From Marinomonas lutimaris (GTDB taxonomy: Bacteria; Pseudomonadota; Gammaproteobacteria; Pseudomonadales; Marinomonadaceae), in the NCBI RefSeq assembly GCF_019426345.1, contig NZ_JAHLLW010000017.1, positions 32,788 to 96,787 of the forward strand: a DNA stretch of 64,000 bases, given 5' to 3'. This document shows positions 53,684 through 62,384 of the stretch, piece by piece (the first letter of the stretch is position 1; each line of letters starts with the position of its first letter). Under the pieces are notes generated by a model. The model did not search any database. It was not told the origin of the DNA and was given only the letters and a program-made list of their open reading frames with translations. A program made the translations under genes and the position numbers.

Positions 53684-54676
53684 TTATGGTTTACGGATGC
53701 CAAACTCTTCTGGTGAGAACTTACTAAAACCAGCGTCATGTACTAGCCAAGAAGACGTTGAACGGTAAGCTTCTAGGAAGTAATCAGCTTCTTTACCAGA
53801 AATATTCATGATGGTAAAACCGCGCTTTTGCATTAGGTCAACAAAGTCCTTGTTGTAAGCAGCTTTTTGGAAGGCCGCTTGTAGTTTTTCTACGGCTTCA
53901 TCTGGTGTGCCTTTTTTTACGAACACGCCAAAGAAAGGTCCCCATGGTAAGTAAGATTTCATACCTGGTAATGCATCGGTAATAGGCGCAAGGTCAGGAA
54001 GTAGCTTATTTGACTCCACGTCGACAAGGCTGATGGCTTTCATTCGGCCCGCTTTAATTTGTTCGATGGTCGCGCCTAATACAGCAGGCATTACATCAAT
54101 AGCACCACCTTGTAGTGCTGTTAACGCTGGACCATCACCATTGTACGGAATGCTGATGTAGTTTAGTTTGACTTGAGAGTCCAGCATGGCAGTCACAATA
54201 GAGGTTAATCCGCCAGGGCCTGTAGAGCCGAATTTTACTTCGCCTGGATGAGCTTTTGTATACTCGATGAGTTCTTGCATGGTATTAAATGGTGCGTCGT
54301 TGTTTGCCACAATAATTGGCGTCCCACGAGCCAATACATTTATTGCAATCATATCGCTGTAGTCGATATTGGAAAGCCCTAGGATTTTATACATCTGAGG
54401 ATTTTCGGCACCCATCAGAAGGGTGTAACCGTCGGCTTTTTTCGCATTGACATATTTAGTCGCAATAGCACCAACACCGCCAGTTTTGTTGGTCAGGATG
54501 ATATCGCCGCCAAGCTCTTTTTCAACGTGTGGGGCAATAGAGCGCATAACCGTATCAGTTGAGCCACCGGCTCCCCATTGGATAATGCCTTGAATGTCTT
54601 TGGTAGGATAATCAGCGAGAGTTAGACTGGAAGTAAGGGATAGTGCTGCTAGTAACGCAATTGTTGTTTTTTTCAT
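53684..54676 (-). CDS. tctC: Tripartite tricarboxylate transporter substrate-binding protein (TctC/Bug family)
   Basis: A 330-residue periplasmic receptor. The signal peptide covers about residues 1-23 (MKKTTIALLAALSLTSSLTLA). Mature segments typical of Bug proteins are IIQWGAGGSTDTVMRSIAPHVEKELG, NKTGGVGAIATKYV, VKFGSTGPGG and LPWGPFFGVFVKKGTPDEAV. The start at 54676 has AGAGG upstream; a far upstream alternative start gives a non-secreted tail and is rejected. Ligand unknown. First gene of tctC-tctB-tctA. Confidence 0.93.
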   Translation of the reverse strand: MKKTTIALLAALSLTSSLTLADYPTKDIQGIIQWGAGGSTDTVMRSIAPHVEKELGGDIILTNKTGGVGAIATKYVNAKKADGYTLLMGAENPQMYKILGLSNIDYSDMIAINVLARGTPIIVANNDAPFNTMQELIEYTKAHPGEVKFGSTGPGGLTSIVTAMLDSQVKLNYISIPYNGDGPALTALQGGAIDVMPAVLGATIEQIKAGRMKAISLVDVESNKLLPDLAPITDALPGMKSYLPWGPFFGVFVKKGTPDEAVEKLQAAFQKAAYNKDFVDLMQKRGFTIMNISGKEADYFLEAYRSTSSWLVHDAGFSKFSPEEFGIRKP

Positions 54677-54928
54677 TAGGGGCCTCTGTAGCGTCCATCT
54701 TGCGATGGTTTTGGCTTGGTTAGTGTTTTTTTTATTATCGTCTATAAATACCTGACTAATCCTTAAACAGATATTTTGCAACCGTTGTAACCTTAGCCGA
54801 TGAGTGATTATTGATAAATACTGTATGTATTCCATATTTTACTCATTTTATTGTCTTTTAGTTATAGATGACTAAGTTTAAATATGTAAATTACGGGAGA
54901 TTCGGCCAGAAAAAAGTAAGATTGGAGG

Positions 54929-54962
54929 CTTCATCAATATCAATCCTTTGATATTGATGAAG
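54929..54962. repeat. Perfect 15-bp inverted repeat between tctC and pepQ
   Basis: CTTCATCAATATCAA (54929-54943) and its exact complement (54948-54962) enclose a 4-nt loop. It lies 16 bp after the pepQ stop, but the sequence following it on the minus strand has no T-run. It can fold as an mRNA 3' stem-loop or serve as a large operator for tctCBA, whose start codon is 250 bp downstream. Confidence 0.75.
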
Positions 54963-54978
54963 AAGTAAACGATTTTGC

Positions 54979-56280
54979 TTAGGCTTGATTGGAAAAGGCG
55001 ATGCGAGTGAGGTTTTCTGGCTGGTCGTTTTTCACCACGACATTGTCTTCAATACGGATGCCGCCATAAGGCATGAAGTGCTGAATACGTGCCATATCGC
55101 AACCGTGATTTGATACCTCTGCCTTCATCTTGTCGATTAGCATTGGAATAAAATATAAGCCAGGCTCTATGGTGATCACCATATTTTTCTCTAATGTTCT
55201 GGTGAGGCGCAAGAATGGAGCACTATCGTCTGGCTTGCTTAATGTACCCGCTTGATCAATTTGATGACCGCCCACATCGTGAACCTGCAAGCCAAGCAAG
55301 TGACCCAAACCATGGGGAAAGAAAACTTGTGGAATGCGCTTGGTTAACTGCTCCTCAACACTTAACGAGCAAACCTTATGCTCAAGAAGTAACGTCGCAA
55401 TACCCACTAGTGTGTCTTGATGCAAATCTCGGAAGCTAACACCAGACATGGCGCTGCGGCAAAGCTTTTGCTCCATCGTATCGAGGTCATTGATCAAGGC
55501 GTTAAAGTCATTATCGTGGCGGGTAAAGGTACGCGTAATGTCACTGGCATAACCATGCTCGTTGGCACCTGCATCAATAAGTAGCGTACGAGAATTCGCC
55601 ATTTGCTCTATGGATTTATGTTCATAATGCAGCACAGCAGCGTGCTCGTTTAAACCGACAATGCCTGGATAGGGTTCTTGAAAAGCGCTTTGCTGGCTGG
55701 CTTTTAAGAAGGAGAGATGAATTTCTAGTTCGCTCCCGCCTGCTAAGAAGGCTTCTTTTGCTGCGATATGACCGGCAGAGCCGCGCATGCTTGCTTGGCG
55801 CATGGCTTGAATTTCGAAATCAGTTTTTACCGCTTTGGCAAAATCTACATAGGCTTTTAAGCCTTCACAGGCCACAGCGAATGGCATCGATTGTGGGCCA
55901 AGCCAAGCGGTTTGTTTAGGTAAGTCTGCAAACCATTTATCTGCTTTTCGTGCGGTAACAATGTTCCAATCGTGTTGCCAATCGCCGCTCGGAACGGGGT
56001 TTGGAGCGTGCCAAAAATCATCACGAATAGGCCATATTAAGGTCGGCTTTTCGCCCGTTTTTAGTACAACATAGGTTTCTGCACCTAGAGTAAAAGGTAA
56101 CCATTGCTGTGCGCCAGAATAGGCATGAAAAGGATGGGTGTGATCATCCTGGAAATAATAGCTTTTTTCCCCTGAGGCTAAAACAATGGCGTCTAGGCCA
56201 AAATGTGTCATGGTGTTTTCATATCGATTACTGAGAACGGCAAGATGTTCTTGATAGAGTGTCGTCATAGAAGGACTCAT
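54979..56280 (-). CDS. pepQ: Xaa-Pro dipeptidase PepQ
   Basis: A 433-residue M24 metallopeptidase that hydrolyses dipeptides with C-terminal proline; it aligns along its length with E. coli PepQ. The dinuclear metal site is visible: LLIDAGANEHGYASDITRTF (two aspartates), FFPHGLGHLLGLQVHD (histidine), TIEPGLYF and GGIRIEDNVVV (glutamates). The start at 56280 aligns best with PepQ; no strong ribosome site is present, and ATG 56268 is an alternative. It is 302 bp upstream of tctC on the same strand; a functional link is not evident. Confidence 0.92.
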   Translation of the reverse strand: MSPSMTTLYQEHLAVLSNRYENTMTHFGLDAIVLASGEKSYYFQDDHTHPFHAYSGAQQWLPFTLGAETYVVLKTGEKPTLIWPIRDDFWHAPNPVPSGDWQHDWNIVTARKADKWFADLPKQTAWLGPQSMPFAVACEGLKAYVDFAKAVKTDFEIQAMRQASMRGSAGHIAAKEAFLAGGSELEIHLSFLKASQQSAFQEPYPGIVGLNEHAAVLHYEHKSIEQMANSRTLLIDAGANEHGYASDITRTFTRHDNDFNALINDLDTMEQKLCRSAMSGVSFRDLHQDTLVGIATLLLEHKVCSLSVEEQLTKRIPQVFFPHGLGHLLGLQVHDVGGHQIDQAGTLSKPDDSAPFLRLTRTLEKNMVITIEPGLYFIPMLIDKMKAEVSNHGCDMARIQHFMPYGGIRIEDNVVVKNDQPENLTRIAFSNQA

Positions 56281-56390
56281 GTTTATCTGCAAGTGTTAGC
56301 TAGAATGCAGGCTTGTATCCATTCAATCTGCATTGTGTATTCAGGGGGATATAAACCATTAGGATACGCTAAGTTTAGCGCGGATTGGCA

Positions 56391-56588
56391 CTATTTTTTG
56401 GCTGTGATTCTATTGAAACCCAGTACTAACCCTTTGAATAAGACGAAGGCACATAGCACAGAAAAGAACGCCAGCAATAAATCATTTTCTACATCAAACA
56501 AGGCTTTAAAAGCATAGAAAAATACAATCGTTAAAATAATGCGCAAAAGACTCTCGACCAATTGCATAACTTTGGGGGAGGTAACCAT
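56391..56588 (-). CDS. Small two-helix membrane protein of unknown function
   Basis: A 65-residue protein with two hydrophobic stretches (about residues 15-30 and 36-56) that I do not recognise. The ATG at 56588 has a good ribosome site AAGGA at about 11 bp. It lies between a PepQ gene and an SRPBCC-like gene on the same strand. Its short length and simple sequence limit certainty that it is translated. Confidence 0.55.
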   Translation of the reverse strand: MVTSPKVMQLVESLLRIILTIVFFYAFKALFDVENDLLLAFFSVLCAFVLFKGLVLGFNRITAKK

Positions 56589-56653
56589 AGTGTTGTATTT
56601 CCTTAAAAGAAATGGGTTGAAAAAAACATTTTCCCATAAAACAGCTAAGTCTA

Positions 56654-57685
56654 TTATTTGATGGGTAAATATACTGATGTGACAAAGTCTTTTGAGTTGT
56701 TGGTTTGTAATGGCCCCACTTCAAAAACTTCCACACCATAGTGTCGTCGATGAGGTTTCAAATGGTGTAGCCTCATAAAACTGTATAAAACATGCCACCC
56801 CAAAGAAAGGTTTTGGTAACTTCCCATATAGCGTAGATGTAAATAACTACCTCGTAAGACAATACGCTCTGGGTAGAGTTCACACGGTACAAGGTTTTGA
56901 ACGGGAATGCCTAATCGCCCAGAAAAATAATGGTGGGCGATGTCAGCTTTTTTGTACAAGGCGAAACATGGGCCTGCAGGTGGATTTTCTGGACCAAGCT
57001 CGGTAATTAAATCGTGGAAACCTTGATCCATTTTTTGTGACATTGGCTGGTTACTTACCACAAAAGGTCGAGTCACCGCATCCACATTATCCAGCCTGGT
57101 TCGTTCGAGCCACTCAAAGGCGGGAGCGTTGTATTCATGGCTTGATGCTTTGCTGTATTTGTTTAGGTAAGCCAATAATTTTAGTAGCGCGAGTTCTGTG
57201 TCTTTATCTGCGCGGAGGCCGTAGTTTCTTTGTTTCCAACGGCTGAAAAAAGGCAGTTTACCAGTAATCTGGATGGTGACTAAGGTGCGGTCTTTTTGTT
57301 TGGTTAGATCAATATTGAAATGCACATCGTTTGGATAAAAAGCTGGTGCTTCTAATAGTGTATGAAAGTAATGAGCGCTAGAGCGAGATGGCTCTAGAGT
57401 AATATAGCCATCTTTAATGAGTTTACCTTGCCAAACTAAGCAAGTAGGTAAAACTGAATGAATGCCTGAGTTTAAGTATTCATAGTCAACATAAGCTTTA
57501 GGTTCATAAATAAGCCAAGGTAACCAGGTTTTCCAGTTGGTAAGGTCGCTTAAATCTTCTGCTATCACCTCAATAGGTACACCGATGACTGCATTTTGCC
57601 GACTAAAAAAGCGACCATTAAATAAAAATAGATACGCTAACAATACTGTGGTGCAAAATGTAATCAGGAATACAATGACAATCAT
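56654..57685 (-). CDS. Membrane-anchored SRPBCC protein with GyrI-like domain
   Basis: A 343-residue protein. Residues 1-22 form an N-terminal membrane anchor (MIVIVFLITFCTTVLLAYLF). The next 140 residues show the SRPBCC/polyketide-cyclase pattern common in bacteria (VIAEDLSDLTNWKTWLPWL). The C-terminal part from about residue 210 resembles the effector-binding GyrI-like domain (FHDLITELGPENPPAGPCFALY, LYPERIVLRGSYLHLRYMGSY). This combination binds small hydrophobic compounds in related proteins. Its function is unknown. Confidence 0.7.
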   Translation of the reverse strand: MIVIVFLITFCTTVLLAYLFLFNGRFFSRQNAVIGVPIEVIAEDLSDLTNWKTWLPWLIYEPKAYVDYEYLNSGIHSVLPTCLVWQGKLIKDGYITLEPSRSSAHYFHTLLEAPAFYPNDVHFNIDLTKQKDRTLVTIQITGKLPFFSRWKQRNYGLRADKDTELALLKLLAYLNKYSKASSHEYNAPAFEWLERTRLDNVDAVTRPFVVSNQPMSQKMDQGFHDLITELGPENPPAGPCFALYKKADIAHHYFSGRLGIPVQNLVPCELYPERIVLRGSYLHLRYMGSYQNLSLGWHVLYSFMRLHHLKPHRRHYGVEVFEVGPLQTNNSKDFVTSVYLPIK

Positions 57686-57869
57686 ATTTTTGCCCTATCC
57701 GTCGAATATTGATAATGCTCAGAGATACGCGTTTATCTGCTAAGTGCTGAAAATAGGCAATCAGAATCTTGCTTTTCACAGCATAGTGTTTAATGTCACC
57801 TTTTAGCAAGAGCATGTTTTTTGCACAAGAATGAAATCGGGCGCTGAATATTGGCAGGAGATCATAAAG

Positions 57870-58544
57870 ATGAAATCAACATTAGTGTGGGATTGGCCTG
57901 TGCGCATTAGCCATTGGCTGATGGTGCTTTTGTTTACAGGTTTGATTGTGACAGGGAAATCAGACGGTGATTATATTCAGTACCATTTTTATATGGGCTA
58001 TGGTTTGTCTGCGGTTATTGTTGCTCGTATTCTTTATGGTTTTTATGGCTCTTATTACGCGCGTTTTAGTCAATTTGTGAAAGGGCCAAAAGCCGCTTTT
58101 CGCTTTGCTATGTCGCTGCTGTCTGGTCGACCCAAAAAATATTTAGGTCATAACCCGATCGGTGCATTAATGGTGGTGGTTTTGTTACTCGCGCTTTCAG
58201 TACAGTGGGGTACAGGACTGTTTACCAGTGATGAAGTGTTTTGGTTCGGCCCATTTAATTCTTTAATTTCAGAAGATTTAGCTAGCCAATTAGCGTCGAT
58301 TCATCACTTCTTACCTAACGTCCTACTTGGGCTGGTCGCTGTGCATGTGTTGGCTGTGTTATATCATGAGCTATGCCTCAAAGAGCGTCTAATTGAAGCT
58401 ATGATTCTTGGTCGAAAAAAGCATCACACAGCGACATCTATTGAAGCGGCTCCTGTTGAGGTGAAGACGCCCCGCTGGGGCGTGATCTTTTCTTTATTGA
58501 TGGGGCTTTCGTGGTTAGCTGCACTCTGGCTGGCACCTATTTAG
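57870..58544 (+). CDS. Cytochrome b561-type membrane protein
   Basis: A 224-residue di-heme cytochrome b of the bacterial b561 / Ni-hydrogenase cytochrome type, four main membrane helices plus a C-terminal one (GVIFSLLMGLSWLAALWL). Likely heme ligands: histidines in RISHWLMVL (near residue 15), YHFYMGYG, IHHFLPNVLLGLVAVHVLAVLYHE. It would transfer electrons between quinone and a periplasmic cytochrome or partner. The start at 57870 has GGAG upstream; an ATG 13 codons earlier lacks this. No cytochrome c gene is adjacent. Confidence 0.82.
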   Translation: MKSTLVWDWPVRISHWLMVLLFTGLIVTGKSDGDYIQYHFYMGYGLSAVIVARILYGFYGSYYARFSQFVKGPKAAFRFAMSLLSGRPKKYLGHNPIGALMVVVLLLALSVQWGTGLFTSDEVFWFGPFNSLISEDLASQLASIHHFLPNVLLGLVAVHVLAVLYHELCLKERLIEAMILGRKKHHTATSIEAAPVEVKTPRWGVIFSLLMGLSWLAALWLAPI

Positions 58545-58547
58545 TAG

Positions 58548-58593
58548 TGTATAGACAAGTTTATTGTTTGTTCTTGCCGACTCACGATATAAT
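58548..58593 (+). promoter_or_regulatory. hutC promoter with HutC-like operator
   Basis: TGTATAGACAAG (58548-58559) differs by one base from the right part of the HutC operator CTTGTATATACAAG. The promoter elements TTGTTT (58564-58569) and TATAAT (58588-58593) follow with an 18-bp spacer. The layout suggests HutC limits its own expression. Confidence 0.6.
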
Positions 58594-58615
58594 TTCCCCT
58601 TAAATTCATGAACAT

Positions 58616-59383
58616 ATGGAATCTCTAGTGTCTGACGTAACCGCTCCCAATTTAGCTAACTTGTTCGATGATTTACCAGATGCACCACAGCCTATTTATG
58701 CCAAACTAAAACAGGCTATCTCGTTAAAAATTTCATCGGGTGAGTGGCAAACGAATCAACGTATACCTTCGGAGGCGGAAGTCGTTAAGGCATTGGGTGT
58801 GAGTCGTATGACGGTGAATCGTGCATTACGTGAATTAACGGCAGAAGGCTACCTTGTTCGTCACCAAGGCTTAGGTACGTTTGTTGCGGAGAAAAAAGCT
58901 CATTCAGCGTTATTTGAAGTTCATAACATAGCGGAAGAGGTTGCTGCTCGTGGCCATAAACATCGTTCTGAATTATTAGTACTGGAATCTGCCAAAGCCT
59001 CCATGGAAGAGGCAATGACGCTCGGCGTTCGTACAAATCATGGCATTTTTCGCTCTGTGGTTTTGCACTTCGAAAACGATTTACCTATTCAAATAGAAGA
59101 ACGAATTGTTAATGCAACGTTAGCACCAGATTACGATAAACAAGATTTTGCCAGACACACGCCTTATGAATACCTGATGAGTGTAGCACCGATGACGGAA
59201 GGCGAGCATTTAGTAGAAGCTGTCTTGCCTAATGCTGTCGAATGCGAACGCCTACAAATTCAAGTATCAGAACCTTGTTTACAAATCAAGCGTCGTACTT
59301 GGGCGGGCGATGAGATCGTCACGGCTGCTCGCCTCTTACACCCTGGTTCGCGTTTTCAACTATTCGGACATTTTGGTCGTTAG
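58616..59383 (+). CDS. hutC: Histidine utilisation repressor HutC (GntR family)
   Basis: A 255-residue GntR/HutC repressor that binds hut operators and is released by urocanate. The HTH is at about residues 24-90 (PIYAKLKQAISLKISSGEWQ, IPSEAEVVKALGVSRMTVNRALRELTAEGYLVRHQGLGTFV), followed by the UTRA effector domain with HNIAEEVAARGHKH and PFEYL-like HTPYEYLM. It is the first of the hut genes here. The start is uncertain: ATG 58616 has no ribosome site; GTG 58628 four codons later has GGAA in the right place. Confidence 0.92.
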   Translation: MESLVSDVTAPNLANLFDDLPDAPQPIYAKLKQAISLKISSGEWQTNQRIPSEAEVVKALGVSRMTVNRALRELTAEGYLVRHQGLGTFVAEKKAHSALFEVHNIAEEVAARGHKHRSELLVLESAKASMEEAMTLGVRTNHGIFRSVVLHFENDLPIQIEERIVNATLAPDYDKQDFARHTPYEYLMSVAPMTEGEHLVEAVLPNAVECERLQIQVSEPCLQIKRRTWAGDEIVTAARLLHPGSRFQLFGHFGR

Positions 59384-59409
59384 TTTTTTGTTTTATTTTG
59401 GTGCACAGG

Positions 59410-59441
59410 AGCCCTTTTTAGTGCATAGAAAGGGCTTTTTT
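59410..59441 (+). terminator. Terminator of hutC
   Basis: AGCCCTTT (59410-59417) pairs with AAAGGGCT (59429-59436), followed by T residues to 59441; 27 bp after the hutC stop codon. Confidence 0.88.
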
Positions 59442-59524
59442 ATGTGCTGTACGACCTATTTTGTTTCTTATTTTCTTTTATTTCTCTCGTGATTAGTTTG
59501 AAAAAAATGTTGGCATATGGCTTG

Positions 59525-59538
59525 CTTGTATATACATG
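59525..59538. promoter_or_regulatory. HutC operator upstream of hutX
   Basis: CTTGTATATACATG matches the Pseudomonas HutC operator consensus CTTGTATATACAAG at 13 of 14 positions. TGTATATACA in its centre is a perfect palindrome. It lies about 120 bp upstream of hutX, so the transporter and the lyase-like gene are likely derepressed by urocanate. Confidence 0.75.
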
Positions 59539-59657
59539 TTACTACCATTTGTTGTATAAAATATTATTGATGCAATTAATTCCATTAGGTGTGGGTTAGC
59601 TGAGACGCATCGATAACTTGTGGCCAAATTAAAAAAACGAACATGAGGAACGATCAC

Positions 59658-60626
59658 ATGAAAGTAATGAGCAAAGTAAAATGTGTTGCTGTGGGCCTTG
59701 CTTTAACCGCTGGCGCAAATGCCAGTTTTGCCAGTGATTGGTGCGATTCAGGTAAAGCGGTGAAATTTGCAGGACTGAATTGGGAAAGTGGCATGCTGCT
59801 AACTGAGATCATGCAAACACTTTTAAAAGAAGGTTATGGCTGTAAAGTAGATAGCTTACCTGGTAACTCTATCTCAATGGAAAATGCTCTTAGCACCAAT
59901 GATATTCAAGTGTTTGCGGAAGAGTGGGTAGGCCGAAGTGAAGTGTGGAATAAAGCGGCTGAAGCGGGCAAAGTTGTAGGTGTTGGAGCGCCAGTAGTCG
60001 GCGCGGTAGAAGGTTGGTACGTACCACGTTTTGTGGTTGAAGGGGATGCTTCTCGTGGTATTAAAGCCAGCGCTCCTAATTTAAAAAATATTGCCGATCT
60101 CGCTCAGTACTCTGCTATTTTTCGAGATCAAGAAGAGCCCTCTAAAGGTCGCTTCTATAACTGTCCTGCTGGCTGGACATGTGAAACAGAAAACACAGAA
60201 ATGCTAAAAGATTATGGTTTAGAAAACAGCTATACGAATTTCCGATCCGGCACGGGCCCTGCCTTAGATGCAGCAGTACTGTCTAGCTATAAACGTAAAG
60301 AACCTATTTTATTCTATTACTGGTCACCAACCGCGCTTTTAGGTCGTGTTGATGTAATCAAATTAGAGGAAAAACCGGGCGTAGACAAAAGCGTTACTAT
60401 TCAAGTTGGACTATCTAAAACCTTTCACGATGAAGCGCCTGAGCTTGTGAATGTGCTTTCGAAAGTAAATATCCCTATTGATCTGTTAAATACCTATTTA
60501 GCGCGTATGAGCGTAGAGCATATTGATGCGCCTGAACTGGCCAAAACTTTCTTTAAAGAAAAGCCTGAGATTTGGACGACGTGGGTGAGTGCTAACGCGG
60601 CGAAAAACATTCAAAGCGGTCTTTAA
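59658..60626 (+). CDS. hutX: ABC transporter substrate-binding protein HutX (OpuAC/ProX family)
   Basis: A 322-residue periplasmic receptor of the glycine-betaine-type family. Residues 1 to about 24 are a signal peptide ending ASFA. Mature segments: WCDSGKAVKFAGLNWESGMLLTEI, GNSISMENAL, VFAEEWVGRSEVW and an extended aromatic region EPILFYYWSPTALLG. The context (hutC, hutWV) makes histidine or a related imidazole compound the likely ligand, as shown for HutX of Sinorhizobium. GAGGAA precedes the ATG at 59658; an ATG five codons upstream overlaps it. Confidence 0.88.
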   Translation: MKVMSKVKCVAVGLALTAGANASFASDWCDSGKAVKFAGLNWESGMLLTEIMQTLLKEGYGCKVDSLPGNSISMENALSTNDIQVFAEEWVGRSEVWNKAAEAGKVVGVGAPVVGAVEGWYVPRFVVEGDASRGIKASAPNLKNIADLAQYSAIFRDQEEPSKGRFYNCPAGWTCETENTEMLKDYGLENSYTNFRSGTGPALDAAVLSSYKRKEPILFYYWSPTALLGRVDVIKLEEKPGVDKSVTIQVGLSKTFHDEAPELVNVLSKVNIPIDLLNTYLARMSVEHIDAPELAKTFFKEKPEIWTTWVSANAAKNIQSGL

Positions 60627-60632
60627 TCATGA

Positions 60633-60664
60633 CGCCTTCTCTTAAAGGAAATGCAGAGAAGGCG
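60633..60664 (+). other. Intercistronic hairpin between hutX and hutW
   Basis: CGCCTTCTC (60633-60641) pairs perfectly with GAGAAGGCG (60656-60664), followed by CATTTTT. Such hairpins after binding-protein genes often give partial termination and mRNA stabilisation so that the receptor exceeds the membrane parts. Confidence 0.65.
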
Positions 60665-60693
60665 CATTTTTCGAATAAAAATTAGGTACTGAT

Positions 60694-61539
60694 ATGTTTC
60701 CACAGCAGTTTACTTTTACAACCGCTAATTGGATCAACGCTTGGGTTGATGATCTTGTAACCAATTACGGTGATGTCTTTCGACATATTTCTGATGTCCT
60801 TTTAATTTCCATCGTGAATCTTGAAAAGTTTCTCCGCTTTGTACCCTGGTGGATGATGCTTATATTTGTGGCGGTCATTGCTTTTCATGCGACTAGAAAA
60901 ATTTTGCCAACGGTGATTCTTACAGGCTTGCTCTTTTTTGTCGGAGCAGTTGGCTTGTGGGATAAGCTCATGCAAACCTTGGCGCTGATGCTGATTTCCA
61001 CCTTTATTTCGGTATTGATTGGTATACCGATGGGGATACTTTCTGCGCGCAGTGATAGGTTGCGAAAAGTACTTATGCCGATGCTGGATATCATGCAAAC
61101 CATGCCAAGTTTTGTTTACTTGATTCCAGTGCTTATGTTGTTTGGCTTAGGGAAAGTGCCCGCTATTTTTGCGACAGTTATTTATGCTGTGCCACCTCTT
61201 ATACGGTTAACAGATCTGGGTATTCGCCAAGTGGATAAAGAAGTTATTGAAGCTGTGCATTCTTTTGGTGTGACTCGTTCTCAGCTGCTCTTTGGTGTGC
61301 AGTTGCCTTTGTCCTTGCCTAGCATTATGGCGGGTATTAACCAAACTACCATGATGGCTCTTTCTATGGTTGTGATTGCTTCTATGATTGGCGCTCGAGG
61401 ATTGGGCGAAGATGTTCTTATTGGCATTCAGACACTAAATGTGGGGCGTGGGCTCGAAGCTGGATTGGCCATTGTTATTTTAGCTGTGGTGTTTGACCGA
61501 ATCACACAAGCCTATGGCAAGCCAAAATACGGAGCATAA
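60694..61539 (+). CDS. hutW: ABC transporter permease HutW
   Basis: A 281-residue permease with at least six hydrophobic segments and the binding-protein-dependent transport loop (EAVHSFGVTRSQLLFGVQLPLSLPSIMAGINQ). LSARSDRLRKVLMPMLDIMQTMPSFVYLIPVLMLFG and VIASMIGARGLGEDVLIGIQ are typical of ProW/OpuAB-type permeases. It lies two bases upstream of hutV, so translation is coupled. Confidence 0.9.
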   Translation: MFPQQFTFTTANWINAWVDDLVTNYGDVFRHISDVLLISIVNLEKFLRFVPWWMMLIFVAVIAFHATRKILPTVILTGLLFFVGAVGLWDKLMQTLALMLISTFISVLIGIPMGILSARSDRLRKVLMPMLDIMQTMPSFVYLIPVLMLFGLGKVPAIFATVIYAVPPLIRLTDLGIRQVDKEVIEAVHSFGVTRSQLLFGVQLPLSLPSIMAGINQTTMMALSMVVIASMIGARGLGEDVLIGIQTLNVGRGLEAGLAIVILAVVFDRITQAYGKPKYGA

Positions 61540-61541
61540 GT

Positions 61542-62369
61542 ATGACCTCTTCAAAGCAAAAAATAGTAATCGAAAACGTATTTAAGGTATTTGGCGACAA
61601 TGTTCCCGCTGCAATAAAACTGATCGAAAGCTCTGAATCAAAAAGTGATATTTTGGCCAAAACCGGTTGTGTGGTTGGCGTAAATGACATTTCAATGAGC
61701 ATCGACTCTGGCGAGATTTTTGTCATCATGGGTTTGTCTGGTTCAGGAAAATCTACCTTAGTGCGCCACTTTAATCGTCTGATTGACCCGACAAGTGGTC
61801 ATATTTACGTAGACGGTGAAGACATCCTGCAATACAACTCAAATCAACTACGTCAGTTCCGCCGTAATAAAATCAGTATGGTGTTTCAAAGCTTTGGTTT
61901 ATTGCCTCACAAAACCGTATTGGACAATGTTGGTTACGGCTTAAAAGTACGCGGTGAAACCAAAGCGTACCAAGAAGAAAAAGCCAATTATTGGATAGAC
62001 ACGGTTGGCCTGAAAGGTTATGAATCTCGTTATCCTGCACAATTATCTGGCGGGATGCGTCAGCGTGTAGGCTTGGCGCGTGCGTTAGCTGCGGATACCG
62101 ATATTATTTTGATGGATGAGGCGTTTAGTGCCTTAGATCCGCTTATTCGTACAGAAATGCAGGACCAGCTTTTAACATTGCAAAGCACACTTCACAAAAC
62201 CATCGTGTTTATCACTCATGACTTGGACGAAGCGCTGCGTATTGGTAATCGTATTGCGATCATGAAAGACGGGCAATTGATTCAGGTCGGCACGCCTCAT
62301 GATATTTTGAATAATCCTGCGGACGAATACGTTGACCGCTTTGTTCAGCGTCGCGCCGCAACTGTGTGA
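61542..62369 (+). CDS. hutV: ABC transporter ATP-binding protein HutV
   Basis: A 275-residue ATPase of the ProV/OpuAA group without the C-terminal CBS domains of ProV. Walker A is GLSGSGKST (near residue 65), the Q-loop lies in SMVFQSFGLLPHKTVLDNV, the signature is LSGGMRQRVGLARAL and Walker B is DIILMDEAFSALDPL, with the switch histidine in VFITHDLDEAL. It energises import with HutW and HutX. GGAG precedes the ATG. Confidence 0.93.
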   Translation: MTSSKQKIVIENVFKVFGDNVPAAIKLIESSESKSDILAKTGCVVGVNDISMSIDSGEIFVIMGLSGSGKSTLVRHFNRLIDPTSGHIYVDGEDILQYNSNQLRQFRRNKISMVFQSFGLLPHKTVLDNVGYGLKVRGETKAYQEEKANYWIDTVGLKGYESRYPAQLSGGMRQRVGLARALAADTDIILMDEAFSALDPLIRTEMQDQLLTLQSTLHKTIVFITHDLDEALRIGNRIAIMKDGQLIQVGTPHDILNNPADEYVDRFVQRRAATV

Positions 62370-62384
62370 AAATTGAGCGATATA

